This document shows positions 24,180 through 36,070 of a stretch of DNA of 64,000 nucleotides, one piece after another. Made by a program: the position numbers and the translations under genes. The DNA is taken from contig OY856411.1 of the NCBI GenBank assembly GCA_963693085.1, positions 1,350,789,550-1,350,853,549 of the forward strand, in the 5' to 3' direction. The notes beneath the pieces were generated by a model, which searched no databases, was not told the DNA's origin, and saw only the letters and a program-made list of their open reading frames with translations. Within the stretch, counting starts at the first letter, position 1. Each line of letters begins with the position of its first letter. The stretch is from Alisma plantago-aquatica. Lineage: Eukaryota > Streptophyta > Magnoliopsida > Alismatales > Alismataceae.

Positions 24180-24191
24180 GCTCTGATACCA
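24180..24191 (-). promoter_or_regulatory. tRNA primer-binding site of the gag-only gypsy element
   Basis: GCTCTGATACCA, the complement of TGGTATCAGAGC (initiator methionine tRNA), lies 5 bp from the LTR edge TGTGACACTC at 24197. Together with gag on the same strand it fixes the element's orientation. Confidence 0.85.
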
Positions 24192-24196
24192 CCAAA

Positions 24197-27100
24197 TGTG
24201 ACACTCATTTCTACACAAAGTGACATTACCTCAAAACCAAACGTTGAAACAACACTAAATAATTGGATTACCAAAAATCACTAAAAATTAAAACTGATTG
24301 CACAAGGCAAAACAATTACAAAACTAGTAACATAAAGATCCATAACCTGTCATCTTTATCATATATCTCATAAAATGTCATGATTACACCATGTTCAATA
24401 GACATACCCATCACCGTGATATTTGTTCCACTTGCATATGCGCATACATCTGCCAGCTATATACAACAAAAGGGCACATAAGCCAAAAACTTGTATTGAT
24501 AGCACAATCATAAAACACACTGAACTATCCCTAAGACCTGAGTGTGCATGGACGAATCTAGGAATCTAACACCAAAAGACCAAAAAGCAGCACAATCAAC
24601 CTTGTCAGCTACTAATCTTATTGTTGCTCCTCCTCAACTGCACAATCTCTACCTTCTAGTGCACAAACACCTAAAAGATGTGGAATCCCATAGGGTGAGA
24701 CCAAACGTCCCAGAGAGATATAACTCTCTGCCAACACTATTAAAGCACAGATAAAGTAACTAAAGAACATAAGTAAAGCTACATCCATGATAAGCATATC
24801 AACTACTGATGTAAGCAGGGCAATCATCATCATATAAGCATATCAGGTAGCTATAATAGAGCAATAGAACATCTTATAAATTAATGAGGAATATGAGGAA
24901 CATGTATATATTCTACCAACCAAACTATATAAAAGCAAAGAAGGCCTCATCCAAGGTTCTTGTATTTGATCCTAAGCAAGCATGCTACATGACTGACTAC
25001 ATATTTTATTTACTTCCCTGGGTATTTGAGTCATACCACTCAAATCCAACTGACCACTACTAAGTCAAAATCGATGTCATACAAGGTCAATGGAAGAGTC
25101 GTAATCCACAACCTCTAACACCTCTCGGTCACCACGAGAGTAACACTGTAGAGACATGTTAGTCAACTATGAAAGCGACTTATAGTCAATAGAAGGATCA
25201 ACTCTAGCATGGCCATCCACGTATAACAACACCTAGACCACCTTGGTATAGGCAACGACACTATAAGAATAGGCTCACGCATGGTCATTCTAAAAAGAAG
25301 TAGTGGCTCACGCATGGCCATCCATATCACAACAAGATGGGCTCACGCATGGTCGTCTCACATAACATGTAACTAGAGATACAAGGAGATACCCGTCTTG
25401 CACCCTCGCATATTAAAAAATATGCACTCCGAGTATAAATCATTTCACCAATCTGACAATTAAGGGTGATACTGGAAAGGATCTATGGCACATGGCACCT
25501 AAAGGTTCCACTTGATTAGTTATCTAATTGGGTGACTTTTAGCATCAATCAAATTACAACGTATAAAACTAAACAAACTCTACAATATTAAGGGTATAGT
25601 ATAACTTTAGAAGATATAAAATGTATAAGGTGTGAACTTATCAATCTATCACCACATAACACCTAAAGCTATCATTTATAGTACCATCATGACTGCTGCA
25701 TGGCCTCTCAAGGATATCACTAATGTCACATTACTATGGGATATCAATACCTTAATCATAACACTATAGGGTATCACCTCACAATAGGCATCAATCCATC
25801 ACTAGGTCATAGGACCCATATACATCATCCATATATCACAATGTCTCAACATTCCTTATAAAGGCTCATTCAACCTATGTCAGATCATTATATCTGCATG
25901 CTTCAATTATTCATAACCATCATTGTAGCATACCTAAGCAATGGCATGCATTCAACCTACAAGGTTAGTGGTACAAGAGAGAGATAATATCATATCATAA
26001 TAGCCATTCCATGAAAGAGAAACAAACATGTTACATTGTCCATTATTAGGGTTAGGTTTTTCCATACATAGACAATTAGAGTTGTGTAGCTATAATCAAC
26101 CATCAAACCCTAGGTACACCACCTCCCACTGTCTTGCAACATCTTAGGATTAAGGAAAATGATTAGGGGTGATTAAATATTACCCAAACATCACGTCACA
26201 TGGCTTATGAATTACTCATACAAGATATCAATCATATATCACTCAACCACCCATTGGTCATATATCTCAACCACTCAAGAAAATAGGTTGTGACCACTTG
26301 ACCCACAACATGTCGTGGTCGTGACACATAGGGTGTCTAGTTCACAACACCCCTCAATATTGACCTCCTTCACATCTCAACCCATCTAGGGTTATGGTTC
26401 CACCTACTGAAGGCTCATGTCATGACCTCAAGGGGCATGGCTATCTCAACCTCAAGCCATGACAACATGTCACGACCCAAGGCCAACATGTCGTGACCTC
26501 TCTCAAGGACATGTCATAGACAAGACAAGGGCAAGACTATGACCCAAAAACTAGGGCAACAACCCAACCAAAAGAGGGATCAACGTAGCCTTCAACACCA
26601 AGTGTCGAGACCTCAACCAACACTAGGTCCAACCCATAAAAAGGGAAGCAACTCAACTAAGGTCAATCATGGTCACAACCAACATGGGTTAGATGTCTCA
26701 ATCACCCTAATGTCTGAGATCTCAACCCCAAAATAGAAGACAAGGCCAAAGAAAACCATTATGAATGTGGAGGAGAAAACTCGAGCAAAATGGTCATTAA
26801 GAACCCTAGTTCATGCATCATGGATCCACCAATGAAAGGATCTCATAAAAGATATGTAAAACTATGTTTAAGACCCCTAAAGCAGAACCTAAACTCCTCA
26901 TAACATCTAGATCTTCGAACATCATGCATGTGAGAAAAACCAAGGTTAAAAGGGTAGAGGAGATCACCATAACACCACAATCACCAAAATCGGGTATATG
27001 AAATTAGGGTTTCAGATTTCATCCAAACCAAGCAAGATAAACACTACCAAACAAGTTCTAGGGATTATCATCATCTACTAGCATGTTAGGGGAATGGTTT

Positions 27101-28471
27101 AGAAAGAGAACATAGTATCTTGCATGTATGAAAGAGTGAAAGTAATAGAGAGGGCAAAGAGTTATATAATGCCCCTTAAGAAGATCACTACCAAGGATTC
27201 CAAGCTCCAAGCACACAATCCAAGGGTTGAAGAAGCTCTGCCAAAAGCTCCACTCTCAGCCACAAGAGCACCTCAAGAACAAGAAGGTAACAAGTTAAAA
27301 GATAATCCAAGAAAACATAGCCAAAAATCTCTAGGCCAGGCCAAAAGAGAAAGGGAGAAAGAGAGAAGAAACCCTCCTCACACTTGGGTCTACCTTGTCA
27401 AGACATGGTCTATGTCCCTTGTGATGAGGAGTTTCTCTCCCAAAACGACCACCAAGGAGGAACCCTGGTTTAGGGATGAGAAAAGAGAGGGAGATGGAGG
27501 TAGGAGATCAAAAGAAACAACATCAAGGAAGATAAACACTTACCAGGGGTTGAAGATGAGCTATGGTCACTACAAGCACCACATGCAAGAAGAGTTTGGT
27601 CACCAAGCTTCAAGGACGGATCTCCTTGCTCCACCAAGCTCTGATAACAAGCAAAGGATAAGGAACAAGATGGAGGGCCGAAAAAGTTACAAGCATGGAG
27701 AGATGAGGGTTTATATAGGTGGAAGATGAGAGAGAAGGCAAGAGGTGAAGTATCAACACTCTAACACACCAAAGGGACACTTATCCACTAAAAATACCAA
27801 CATGAAACCACTTAAGCCCAACATGCAAGACATGGTGATACACTCTAGGTTGGGTCTCAATCACCTTCGTCACCCACATGGGCACAGTCGCGACCCTCCA
27901 TGGATCACCTTCCATGGTCGCGACAAGCACCACCCATCACCACATGGTTGAGACAAGGGATCTCCTCAAACCCTAGGTTGAGACATCCTACAAGAAGACA
28001 ACCATATCGACACAAGACCACTTAAGTCACGATCATAACACCTATAGGGGGTGTCTTGACCATGAAACCCATCAAAGAACACCCTAGGTCGTGACCTAGG
28101 TCGAGACAACTCACTAGGTACACCTAGGTCGAGACACTCGTCACCTAAAAACCCTAATCACCACTAAGGGTGACAACTCTCAACCAAGGCTCAAACAAGG
28201 AACCCACCTCTTTCTATCTCCTCAAGGTGATGTTAAGAAAGAGAACACTCTAGAGGTGACAAATTGCACATCCGCCCCCTACTTTGGGTAAATTGCAATT
28301 TGCACCAAAACTAGCACATAAAGCACAAACAACATCTAAACAAGCTCAAACTTGAAACTAAATCTCTCTACAAGCCCTAATTACATCTAAAAAGATTAGA
28401 GAAAGGTTCTAAGAACATGATTAAGCCAAATCAAATAGGGTTACCCCACAACCCAGTTCAGGGGTCTTACC
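24197..28471 (-). repeat. 5' LTR (minus) of the gag-only gypsy element
   Basis: It aligns end to end with 18362-22660. The outer terminal base reads GTCTTACC where the partner reads GTCTTACA, so the expected terminal A is mutated or the edge is one base inward. A 201-codon frame at 27124-27729 lies antisense to the element; it is broken in the partner LTR and low in complexity, and is treated as chance. Confidence 0.8.
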
Positions 28472-30057
28472 ATAACATGTAGAAATACACTTCATATGAG
28501 AATTTTCATGTTATCAACTCCTTTTGAAGAATACAAACATTTATTTTTCACATATGTAGACAAATAAGAATTGCTCTCCCTTTTGTATTTATTTTCTCAT
28601 TTTCTCCCAACCAACAACTATGTCACCTCATCACACTTCTATTTGGTATATATGTTTCTCTCCTTTCTGTTCATATTTGTGAAGGATAGAAAATAGAAAG
28701 TAATTAAGTAGATCTTAGATATAGTTATCTCTTGATCAAGAAACATAGAGGAAGGGTTAATAAGACCCAAATTTGTCCCTACAGTGAGGAAAATGTTGGA
28801 ATAATGTGTGATGAATATAAAGTAAAACATAATTGAATCTCTTAAAACTAATAAAGGAACTGGACATGTCTTGGAGAATAACAATACACATATTTACAAT
28901 CACTCTTTCTTTTGCAGAATTCAAACTAAATAAAATGCATTCTTATTTTAGAAACTCTACACTCACACATAACAAAGTGTCCATAACTACAATCTCTCAC
29001 CACAAACACCTCAACTCATCTTCTAATATCTTTCCACCCAAGCAAAGTCTACTGGCCCAATACAGTTACATAATCTATTCCTAATAAAAGAATGTAGACA
29101 TTTTTAAAATATACATATTTATATATTCATATATACTACTGTAAATAATCTGAATTTTTCTTCTAATTCACAATATTTACTCCCTTCCCCTTTCATAACC
29201 CCTCCTTCATATTCCCACACATACTTGTATGCATTCATTTTACTTGTAAATCACTCCAATATACCAAAACAGAACCATAACAATTGATTTGTTCTCAGTA
29301 TCCATGTCTCTTCCCCATATATGATGATAACTAGAACTAATTCCCTCTACCTAGGCCAATGATGTGCATACTAGATTTGTTGGCATTAATGGTTTTGACG
29401 ATGCCACAACTATATCAAATGTTCTACATCTTTTAGATGACCAACATCATATTTTTATTAAAACCAATAAGCTTGCCACTCATGTCCATATGAGTACACA
29501 AATATCTACTCTCTATATTATGCACTCAACAACATTTTCCTAAAGAAGAATGACTCGCAAAACACCCACATACTTGAGTATTGTCCAATACTTATGTTTA
29601 GTATAATTAGGCCAACCTATACCTTTTTATCCATCCTACTATGTATCATGCATGCTAGAGAATTTTCAATCAAATATACATTATGTGAAATACATTCCAT
29701 GAAGGAAAATGTTTAAAAATATTACATATAAAATGAAATGACAAATAGTCACCTCTTTTGACATTTCAATATTGATATATTAGAAAATATTTATTCTTGT
29801 GTTTATTTTAATTATTTGTCAAATATAAATGGCATCTAATGCACTATTTTTTATTCATATAAATGTTTCATCAACTATTCAATCTCCACACACAAAATTT
29901 ATAACAGATGTTTGTAAGAAAGACATGTCATTCATTTTCTCCACAACTTTAAGCAAATGGTGGGATTTTAAAATTTTACATCTTGAAAATATTAATGTAG
30001 AATCTATCTTCCATAACAAATAAGTATAACATATTTAGATGCTACCCCCGCATATAT
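28472..30057. other. AT-rich interval without recognisable genes
   Basis: About 1.6 kb with no repeat or protein that I recognise. Short antisense frames (28639-28884) have no domain character. TATAT at 30053-30057 is the left target duplication of the next element. Confidence 0.5.
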
Positions 30058-30394
30058 TGTTGGCTAAATTGACAATATGATAAATCCCTTTGTTTCGATG
30101 ATGACAAACATTTCATTCTTGTCGATCTAACGAGCTACTTGAGTGTTGTAGGAATAAGATGGATGACAAAGTTCTAGGGAATCTATATGCTTGAATGCTT
30201 GTAACTTTCATGAAATCAATTGTAAACTTGTACAAGTATATAATGTACAAGTACTTAGACATCATGTAAATCAAGCGTTAGATTTTTCCTAGCCAATCAC
30301 TACACGTAGACAGGTCATCCCCTCCAATAGTGTCACCTATGCACACTCATACACATACTTAATGCCTTAAAGAGAAACATTGAAACAGGGTCAA

Positions 30395-30596
30395 TCTCGG
30401 TCGACAAACTCCTCGACCGAGACACTCTCGGTCGACAAATTTCTCGACCGAGAAAGACCAAAGTAGCCGTTAGACACAACAAACAAGTTAGTTGGTAGTT
30501 GGAGAAAGACGTTGCAAATCACTTGTTCCAGAGTGCCTGTCGGTCGAAAAATGTTCAACCGAGTAGGTGTCTCGGTCGACCATTCCTCGACCGAGA
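30395..30596. repeat. Four inverted-repeat units in S1 U3
   Basis: Each unit pairs CTCGGTCGA with TCGACCGAG around a 7-8 nt loop of unrelated sequence: 30395-30422, 30426-30453, 30539-30563 and 30571-30596. Arm starts are 16-17 bp apart. The last unit ends 135 bp before the TATA box. The same units occur in the 3' LTR at 34958-35159, and two more lie inside the element at 32793-32850. Palindrome clusters in LTRs are a known Sirevirus trait; this particular word is family-specific. Confidence 0.85.
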
Positions 30597-30730
30597 TTGT
30601 CTCTGACAGCAACTGCAGAATTAATTAATTAGCCGTTGTTAAAGCAACAACTTTGTACCTAACGGCTAGTTAAGCACTTAGAACCCCCTAGAAAGTGTCT
30701 AGAACGTCCTTAAGCACTTGTAGGCCATTC

Positions 30731-30740
30731 CTATAAATAG
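30731..30740 (+). promoter_or_regulatory. TATA box of S1 5' LTR
   Basis: CTATAAATAG lies 673 bp into the LTR, with a matching copy at 35294-35303 in the 3' LTR. The same decamer occurs in the solo LTR (41201-41210) and S2 LTRs (47581-47590, 52751-52760). Confidence 0.75.
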
Positions 30741-31504
30741 GACATGCCTTAGGACACCAAAAAATACTTAAGCTACACTTGTGCTATACTTGAGCAAGCA
30801 ATTACATTTGCAATCTGTTTTGAGCAATAGAGCAATTCCTACATTGGCTATTTATTACCATTGCTCCCATTTCGTGTCCTATAGGCTAGCATCTCCTTAC
30901 CATAGCACTTACACTTCTACACTCATTGGTTAGGAGATCGATACGCTTGATATAGGCAAATCAAGCCTTGTGCTTCAAAGGATAAGTTGTAATTTCTATT
31001 TTCCTTCTTGTTCCTTTTTATCCTTTGTATTCTCCTTGCTACTCCTAGGTTTGGAGGCTGCGGATTGGAGAAGGTTCTTCTCGGAGGAGAAGGTGGACTT
31101 CAAGCTACTTCAAGAAGGCTATCGCACGGGAAGCTACTTCAAGAAGGCTATTGCAACGGGAAGCTACTTCAGGAGGAAGGCTGCTTCAAGGTGGTGCAAT
31201 TACTTCTAGGTGAAGGCTGCTTCAAGGTTGGGCGATTACTTCTAGGTGAAGGCTGCTTGAAGGGTTTAGGGAGAGAATTGTAATTTTATGTAAAGTCCTT
31301 GCGAGGTAATAAAATTAAATTCTTTCCAAATCCCGGTTGGGTAAGCAACCGGGTAGTGGACTGACAACTTTAGTATTTGCTAAAGTTGGAACCACTCTAA
31401 ATCCTTGTCCCCTTGTCCAATATTTTTGTGGTTGATTGTTTGAGTTCAATAATTGTTAAAATTATCTATAAAACTCTATTCACCCCCCTCTAGTAGTTTT
31501 CAGT

Positions 31505-31520
31505 TGGTATCAGAGCAGGC
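31505..31520 (+). promoter_or_regulatory. tRNA primer-binding site of S1
   Basis: TGGTATCAGAGCAGGC, two bases after the 5' LTR, is complementary to initiator methionine tRNA, the usual primer for copia elements. Confidence 0.9.
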
Positions 31521-31549
31521 TTCAAGGAACCCTAACCAGGTCTTGAAGA

Positions 31550-32461
31550 ATGAAGGGTGGAGGTGACTACAACCGCAGGCAAAGGAGCAACTTGGACCAA
31601 CTTTCAACAAGCTGCAATTGGTGTTTAGGAACAAACCATACAACAATCGGTTGTCCATGGAGAGAAAAGAAGAAAGAGGTCCACAAAAATTGTCTCATTG
31701 CTACAACCAATGAAGAAGAAGAAAAAGAGGTAAGCCTTCTTGATTTATCAAAAGAAGAGCTAATTTCTAGTCTTGAAGAAACACACAATAAGTATATTGA
31801 GTGCAAGAAGAAATTAAAGAAATCTAGTAAAACAAACGATGAGTTAAATGCTAGACTTCTTGCTCTTACATCCGAAAATGAAGATTTATATGCTAAATTG
31901 AATAATCTTGGTTTTGAAAAAGATAGCATTGTTTCTGAAAATCGTACTTTGAAATCATCTCTAAGTAGTAGTGATGTGAAGATTTTTACTCTAGAAACAA
32001 ATTATGATCTTCTATATCAAGAAAAGGTTGAATTACTTACAAAGTTAAATGATTTTCAAAAACAACCTGTTTTGTGTACACATCTAGATTATGATAATAT
32101 AGTGAAAGAAAGGAATTCTTTATCATCTAATCTAGATCAAGCAAAACTAGATATTAAGAAAAGAATGGATGAGATCGCTAAGTTGCAACAAGAAGTTAGT
32201 AGGTTAAGCAACAATGGAATCCTTGATAGAATATTGGATAATTCCTATCATCAAATTGGGAGAAGAGGACTAGGTTATAAGCCCAAAGGGAAATCTCATC
32301 AACAACCTAGTTGGAGAAAGACACGAGCACATCAAGCTACATTTGTACCAAAGAACAACCTAGAACAAAACCATAGAAAAAGACTTGAGGTTGATTCTAT
32401 ATGTTGCCATTATTGCTCACGTCTTGGACATTACTCTTTTTCATGCCCATACAAGAAATAG
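31550..32461 (+). CDS. S1 mini-gag: two zinc knuckles joined by a coiled coil
   Basis: An uninterrupted 303-codon frame starts at the first ATG 48 bp after the LTR. A CCHC knuckle, CNWCLGTNHTTIGC (residues about 22-35, spacing C-x2-C-x4-H-x4-C), is followed by an acidic EEEEKEVSLLDLSKEELISS stretch and a long Lys/Glu/Leu/Asn-rich region that should form coiled coil (about 60-225). It ends with a second perfect knuckle, CHYCSRLGHYSFSC (about 285-298). The order matches the back half of Sirevirus gag and of S2 gag. The capsid (UBN2-type) domain that precedes the first knuckle in S2 is missing entirely. It may bind element RNA and join another element's particles; that role is inferred. The frame is intact although pol is absent. 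Confidence 0.8.
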   Translation: MKGGGDYNRRQRSNLDQLSTSCNWCLGTNHTTIGCPWREKKKEVHKNCLIATTNEEEEKEVSLLDLSKEELISSLEETHNKYIECKKKLKKSSKTNDELNARLLALTSENEDLYAKLNNLGFEKDSIVSENRTLKSSLSSSDVKIFTLETNYDLLYQEKVELLTKLNDFQKQPVLCTHLDYDNIVKERNSLSSNLDQAKLDIKKRMDEIAKLQQEVSRLSNNGILDRILDNSYHQIGRRGLGYKPKGKSHQQPSWRKTRAHQATFVPKNNLEQNHRKRLEVDSICCHYCSRLGHYSFSCPYKK

Positions 32462-34620
32462 AATGTTGAGTTAGTATGGGTTCCAAAACCCCCAAACTAA
32501 ATGGATAAAATTAAGTTGAGATATGACCAAAGACTCTAAGTGGTATATCTCTATGTCTATCTCAACTTAACATAATAGGACACCAAGTTAATCCAAGAAA
32601 TTAAATTTTCAAATATACATCTTAAACTACTTGTTTAGTTTGGATTCACAAAATGTATATGATTAGTTGAGATTTAACCTAAATGTTGCTTTGATATTTA
32701 AATATCTCAACTAAATCGAGCTTTAACTTTCATACTTTTGCTTTTAATTATAAACAATATTTGAAAACAGGTTTGAAACAACACAGAACCTTTCTCGGTC
32801 GAGACACTGTCGACCGAGGGATCTGTCGGTCGAGAAATGGTCGACGGAGCAGGCTTCTGTTGTCAAGTCTGACATAAATCTTCTAAAATTGTTTTTCAAT
32901 CAACCTAGTTTGCTATCAAATTGTTATTGATGATTGAATTAACATGCAAATCAAGAATAAAATCTTGGAAGACAATTTTTGTAGCAAGACATATTGATTG
33001 TTTACATTATATGACATTATGAGTAGAAAATCCTTAAACATATTGCAAAAGTGCTGTGAGAAGACTAATCTTGAACAAACCTTATTCATTGTTTGAAAAG
33101 TTTCTTCGGCATGATCAGTTATAAAAGTTTGTCTTAAAATGAAAACTTATATGAGACTATTTTTGGTTGGATTTAAAACTAAAAAATCATGATTGGCTTA
33201 ACCAAGGAAATTACTGTTTTATCATAGATATGCTTCATCATGATCATTATGTTTCATTGGTTTAAAATAAGCTTTGATTCATATATACAAACCATGAATG
33301 ATCATTGTGATTCAGAAAATTGCAAATGTCATTAGCATAAAAGCATCTTGACATAATAGATAATGCTTGTGGACACAGCTTGTAATGATGATGTTGCTAT
33401 GACAAGCCAAACGGTGCCTCTTAGAACAAAATATTAATGTTTTTATCTATTTGCTTGTTCTAAGAAATCAAAAGCAAAAATCTTGACTTTAAGATATTAA
33501 TCTTGCTTTCAAAATATATGTTTCTAAAGGATCTTATGATAAGGGTATAAGAAGAAATGGGATTTGATATTTATGTACCCATAGCAAAGCATATGAAACA
33601 TCTTTTACAATGAATGTAAAACATGCATTCTAGAAAAATCAAGGTCAAAGACTTCACTATGATGCTCATATTAAGTCTTCATAATAGGTATATCTTAATG
33701 TGCTTCAAAATTGATAATTATAGCTATCTGCAGAAATTATACTTCACATATGAATGTTTATCTTGGAAATCTACAGAATTTGCCTCTTGGTTAAAATTAA
33801 AATTGATCAAGGGGCGCCATGGTCGTAGTCAAGGGCGACCTAAAATAAGCTTTGACAAAATGCTTTTTTGGACATCATTTTATACTTTTGATAAAGGTCA
33901 AAATCAAAATTTAAAATTATTTGTGACCTTAGAAGCATTAAATTGCTTAAATTGTAAGATTAAGGGGGAGCTCATAAAAACAAATTTGATTATTTGATTA
34001 AGAAGCTTACAAAAACATTGTAAACATCATTTGGAGCTTGTTAACGACCTTAGTATTTTTTTCTTTTTGGTTATGAAGAAATCTATGAATTTCAGAAAAA
34101 TGATATATCTTGTACTTAAAGGAACTCTCTAAAAATCGGGGCTTAACATCCCTTGCATTTGGATGGAGACATTTTTATGTACTCTGAGATTAAAGGATTC
34201 TCATATCATTTTATGGGCTTAACATCCCTTGTAAAATGGATGAGAAATCAATACATATGCCATGAACCTAACAGGAACTCATATCATTTCAAGGCTTAAC
34301 ATTCTTTGCAAATGATTGAGAAACTAATTGTGGCTAAATTAAAATGATATTACATCCATGTTCCTAATAGAATATCTATCTAAGGGGGAGAAGAAATATA
34401 AAATATTTAACTTGGATATCTTTTTGAAATGACAAAGGGGGAGAAAGAATATAAAATCAAAAATATAAATGAGTAAATAAGTTTCATAACATCTTAGCCA
34501 GCACTCACTTGCAAAACAAGAATGGCTACAAAAGGTAATTCTCAGGTATGAAACTCACATGCTTTATATTTCCTTATTTCATATTTAGGAAATGTTTATC
34601 ATCTTCAAAAAGGGGGAGAT
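32462..34620 (+). other. S1 non-coding 3' region with repeated polypurine tracts
   Basis: This 2.1-kb stretch has no pol. It contains two CTCGGTCGA/TCGACCGAG units (32793-32850) and four polypurine tracts: TAAGGGGGAG at 33961, TAAGGGGGAGAAGAAA at 34381, ACAAAGGGGGAGAAAG at 34432 and AAAAAGGGGGAGAT at 34607-34620 next to the LTR. Multiple polypurine tracts are characteristic of Sireviruses. A 124-codon frame at 33623-33997 has no recognisable domain and was not called. Confidence 0.75.
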
Positions 34621-36065
34621 TGTTGGCTAAATTGACAATATGATAAATCCCTTTGTTTCGATGATGACAAACATTTCATTCTTGTCGATCTAACGAGCTA
34701 CTTGAGTGTTGCAGGAATAAGATGGATGACAAAGTTCTAGGGAATCTATATGCTTGAATGCTTGTAACTTTCATGAAATCAATTGTAAACTTGTACAAGT
34801 ATATAATGTACAAGTACTTAGACATCATGTAAATCAGGCGTTAGATTTTTCCTTGCCAATCACTACACGTAGACAGGTCATCCCCTCCAATAATGTCACC
34901 TATGCACACTCATACACATACTTAATGCCTTAAAGAGAAACATTGAAACAGGGTCAATCTCGGTCGACAAACTCCTCGACCGAGACACTCTCGATCGACA
35001 AATTTCTCGACCGAGAAAGACCAAAGTAGCCGTTAGACACAACAGACAAGTTAGTTGGCAGTTGGAGAAAGACGTTGCAAATCACTTGTTCCAGAGTGCC
35101 TGTCGATCGAAAAATATTCGACCGAGTAGGTGTCTCGGTCGACCATTCCTCGACCGAGATTGTCTCTGACAGCAACTGCAGAATTAATTAATTAGTCGTT
35201 GTTAAAGCAACAACTTTGTACCTAACGGCTAGTTAAGCTCTTAGAACCCCCTAGAAAGTGTCTAGAACGTCCTTAAGTACTTGTAGGCCATTCCTATAAA
35301 TAGGAAATGCCTTAGGACACCAAAAAATACTTAAGCTACACTTGTGCTATACTTGAGCAAGCAATTACATTTGCAATCTATTTTGAGCAATAGAGCAATT
35401 CCTACATTGGCTATTCATTACCATTGCTCCCATTTCGTGTCCTATAGGCTAGCATCTCCTTACCATAGCACTTACACTTCTACACTCATTGGTTAGGAGA
35501 TCGGTACGCTTGATATAGGCAAATCAAGCCTTGTGCTTCAAAGGATAAGTTGTAATTTCTATTTTCCTTCTTGTTCCTTTTTATCCTTTGTATTCTCCTT
35601 GCTACTCCTAGGGTTGGAGGCTGCGGATTGGAGAAGGTTCTTCTCAGAGGAGAAGGTGGACTTCAAGCTACTTCAAGAAGGCTATCGCACGGGAAGCTAC
35701 TTCAAGAAGGCTATTGCGACGGGAAGCTACTTCAGGAGGAAGGCTGCTTCAAGGTGGTGCAATTACTTCTAGGTGAAGGCTGCTTCAAGGTTGGGCGATT
35801 ACTTCTAGGTGAAGGCTGCTTGAAGGGTTTAGGGAGAGAATTGTAATTTTATGTAAAGTCCTTGCGAGGTAATAAAATTAAATTCTTTCCAAATCCCGGT
35901 TGGGTAAGCAACCGGGTAGTGGACTGACAACTTTAGTATTTGCTAAAGTTGGAACCACTCTAAATCCTTGTCCCCTTGTCCAATATTTTTGTGGTTGATT
36001 GTTTGAGTTCAATAATTGTTAAAATTATCTATAAAACTCTATTCACCCCCCTCTAGTAGTTTTCA
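34621..36065 (+). repeat. S1 3' LTR
   Basis: Same length as the 5' LTR, with about 20 substitutions and no indels. Palindrome units lie at 34958-35159 and the TATA box at 35294-35303. It is followed by the TATAT duplication. Confidence 0.9.
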
Positions 36066-36070
36066 TATAT

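Larger units (their letters stand above)
18362..28471 (-). mobile_element. Gag-only Ty3/gypsy (Tekay/Del-like) element with giant LTRs
   Basis: Two direct copies of a 4.3-kb LTR (18362-22660 and 24197-28471) flank only 1.5 kb of internal DNA. On the minus strand the order is LTR, primer-binding site, decayed gag, then LTR. Protease, RT, RNase H and integrase are absent. Flanks read ATAAT (18357-18361) and ATAAC (28472-28476), or exactly CATAA on both sides if the edges shift by one base, so the whole block inserted as a unit. The LTRs differ at about one base in nine over the 520 bp I compared, so the insertion is old. The form matches what has been called TR-GAG or a large retrotransposon derivative. 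Confidence 0.8.
30058..31502 (+). repeat. S1 5' LTR
   Basis: TGTTGGCTAAATTGACAAT ... TAGTTTTCA. It holds four inverted-repeat units at 30395-30596, a further hairpin at 30631-30667, a TATA box CTATAAATAG at 30731-30740, and a short minisatellite of GAAGGCT/AAGCTACTTCAAG units at about 31095-31265 in the R-U5 part. Small ORFs over the minisatellite are not considered genes. Confidence 0.9.
30058..36065 (+). mobile_element. S1: complete, young Sirevirus-like copia element without pol
   Basis: Identical-length LTRs (1445 bp each) flank 3.1 kb of internal DNA with primer-binding site, an intact short gag frame, 2.1 kb of non-coding DNA and a terminal polypurine tract. The target duplication TATAT is exact (30053-30057 and 36066-36070). 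I count about 20 substitutions between the LTRs (1.4%), mostly transitions, so insertion was recent. No protease, integrase, RT or RNase H is present. The gag zinc-knuckle style and repeated polypurine tracts point to the Sirevirus lineage of Ty1/copia. Mobility must have relied on enzymes supplied in trans. Confidence 0.9.

Noticed and set aside
27124..27729. 201-codon frame in the long gypsy LTR
   Set aside because: It runs antisense to the element, is broken in the partner LTR, is low in complexity and has no domain.
31008..31283. Frames over the S1 U5 repeat (also 35571-35846)
   Set aside because: They arise from a purine-rich minisatellite and are present in two frames at once, so they are not a gene.
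33623..33997. 124-codon frame in the S1 non-coding region
   Set aside because: No recognisable domain; it lies in AT-rich DNA and shows no counterpart in S2.
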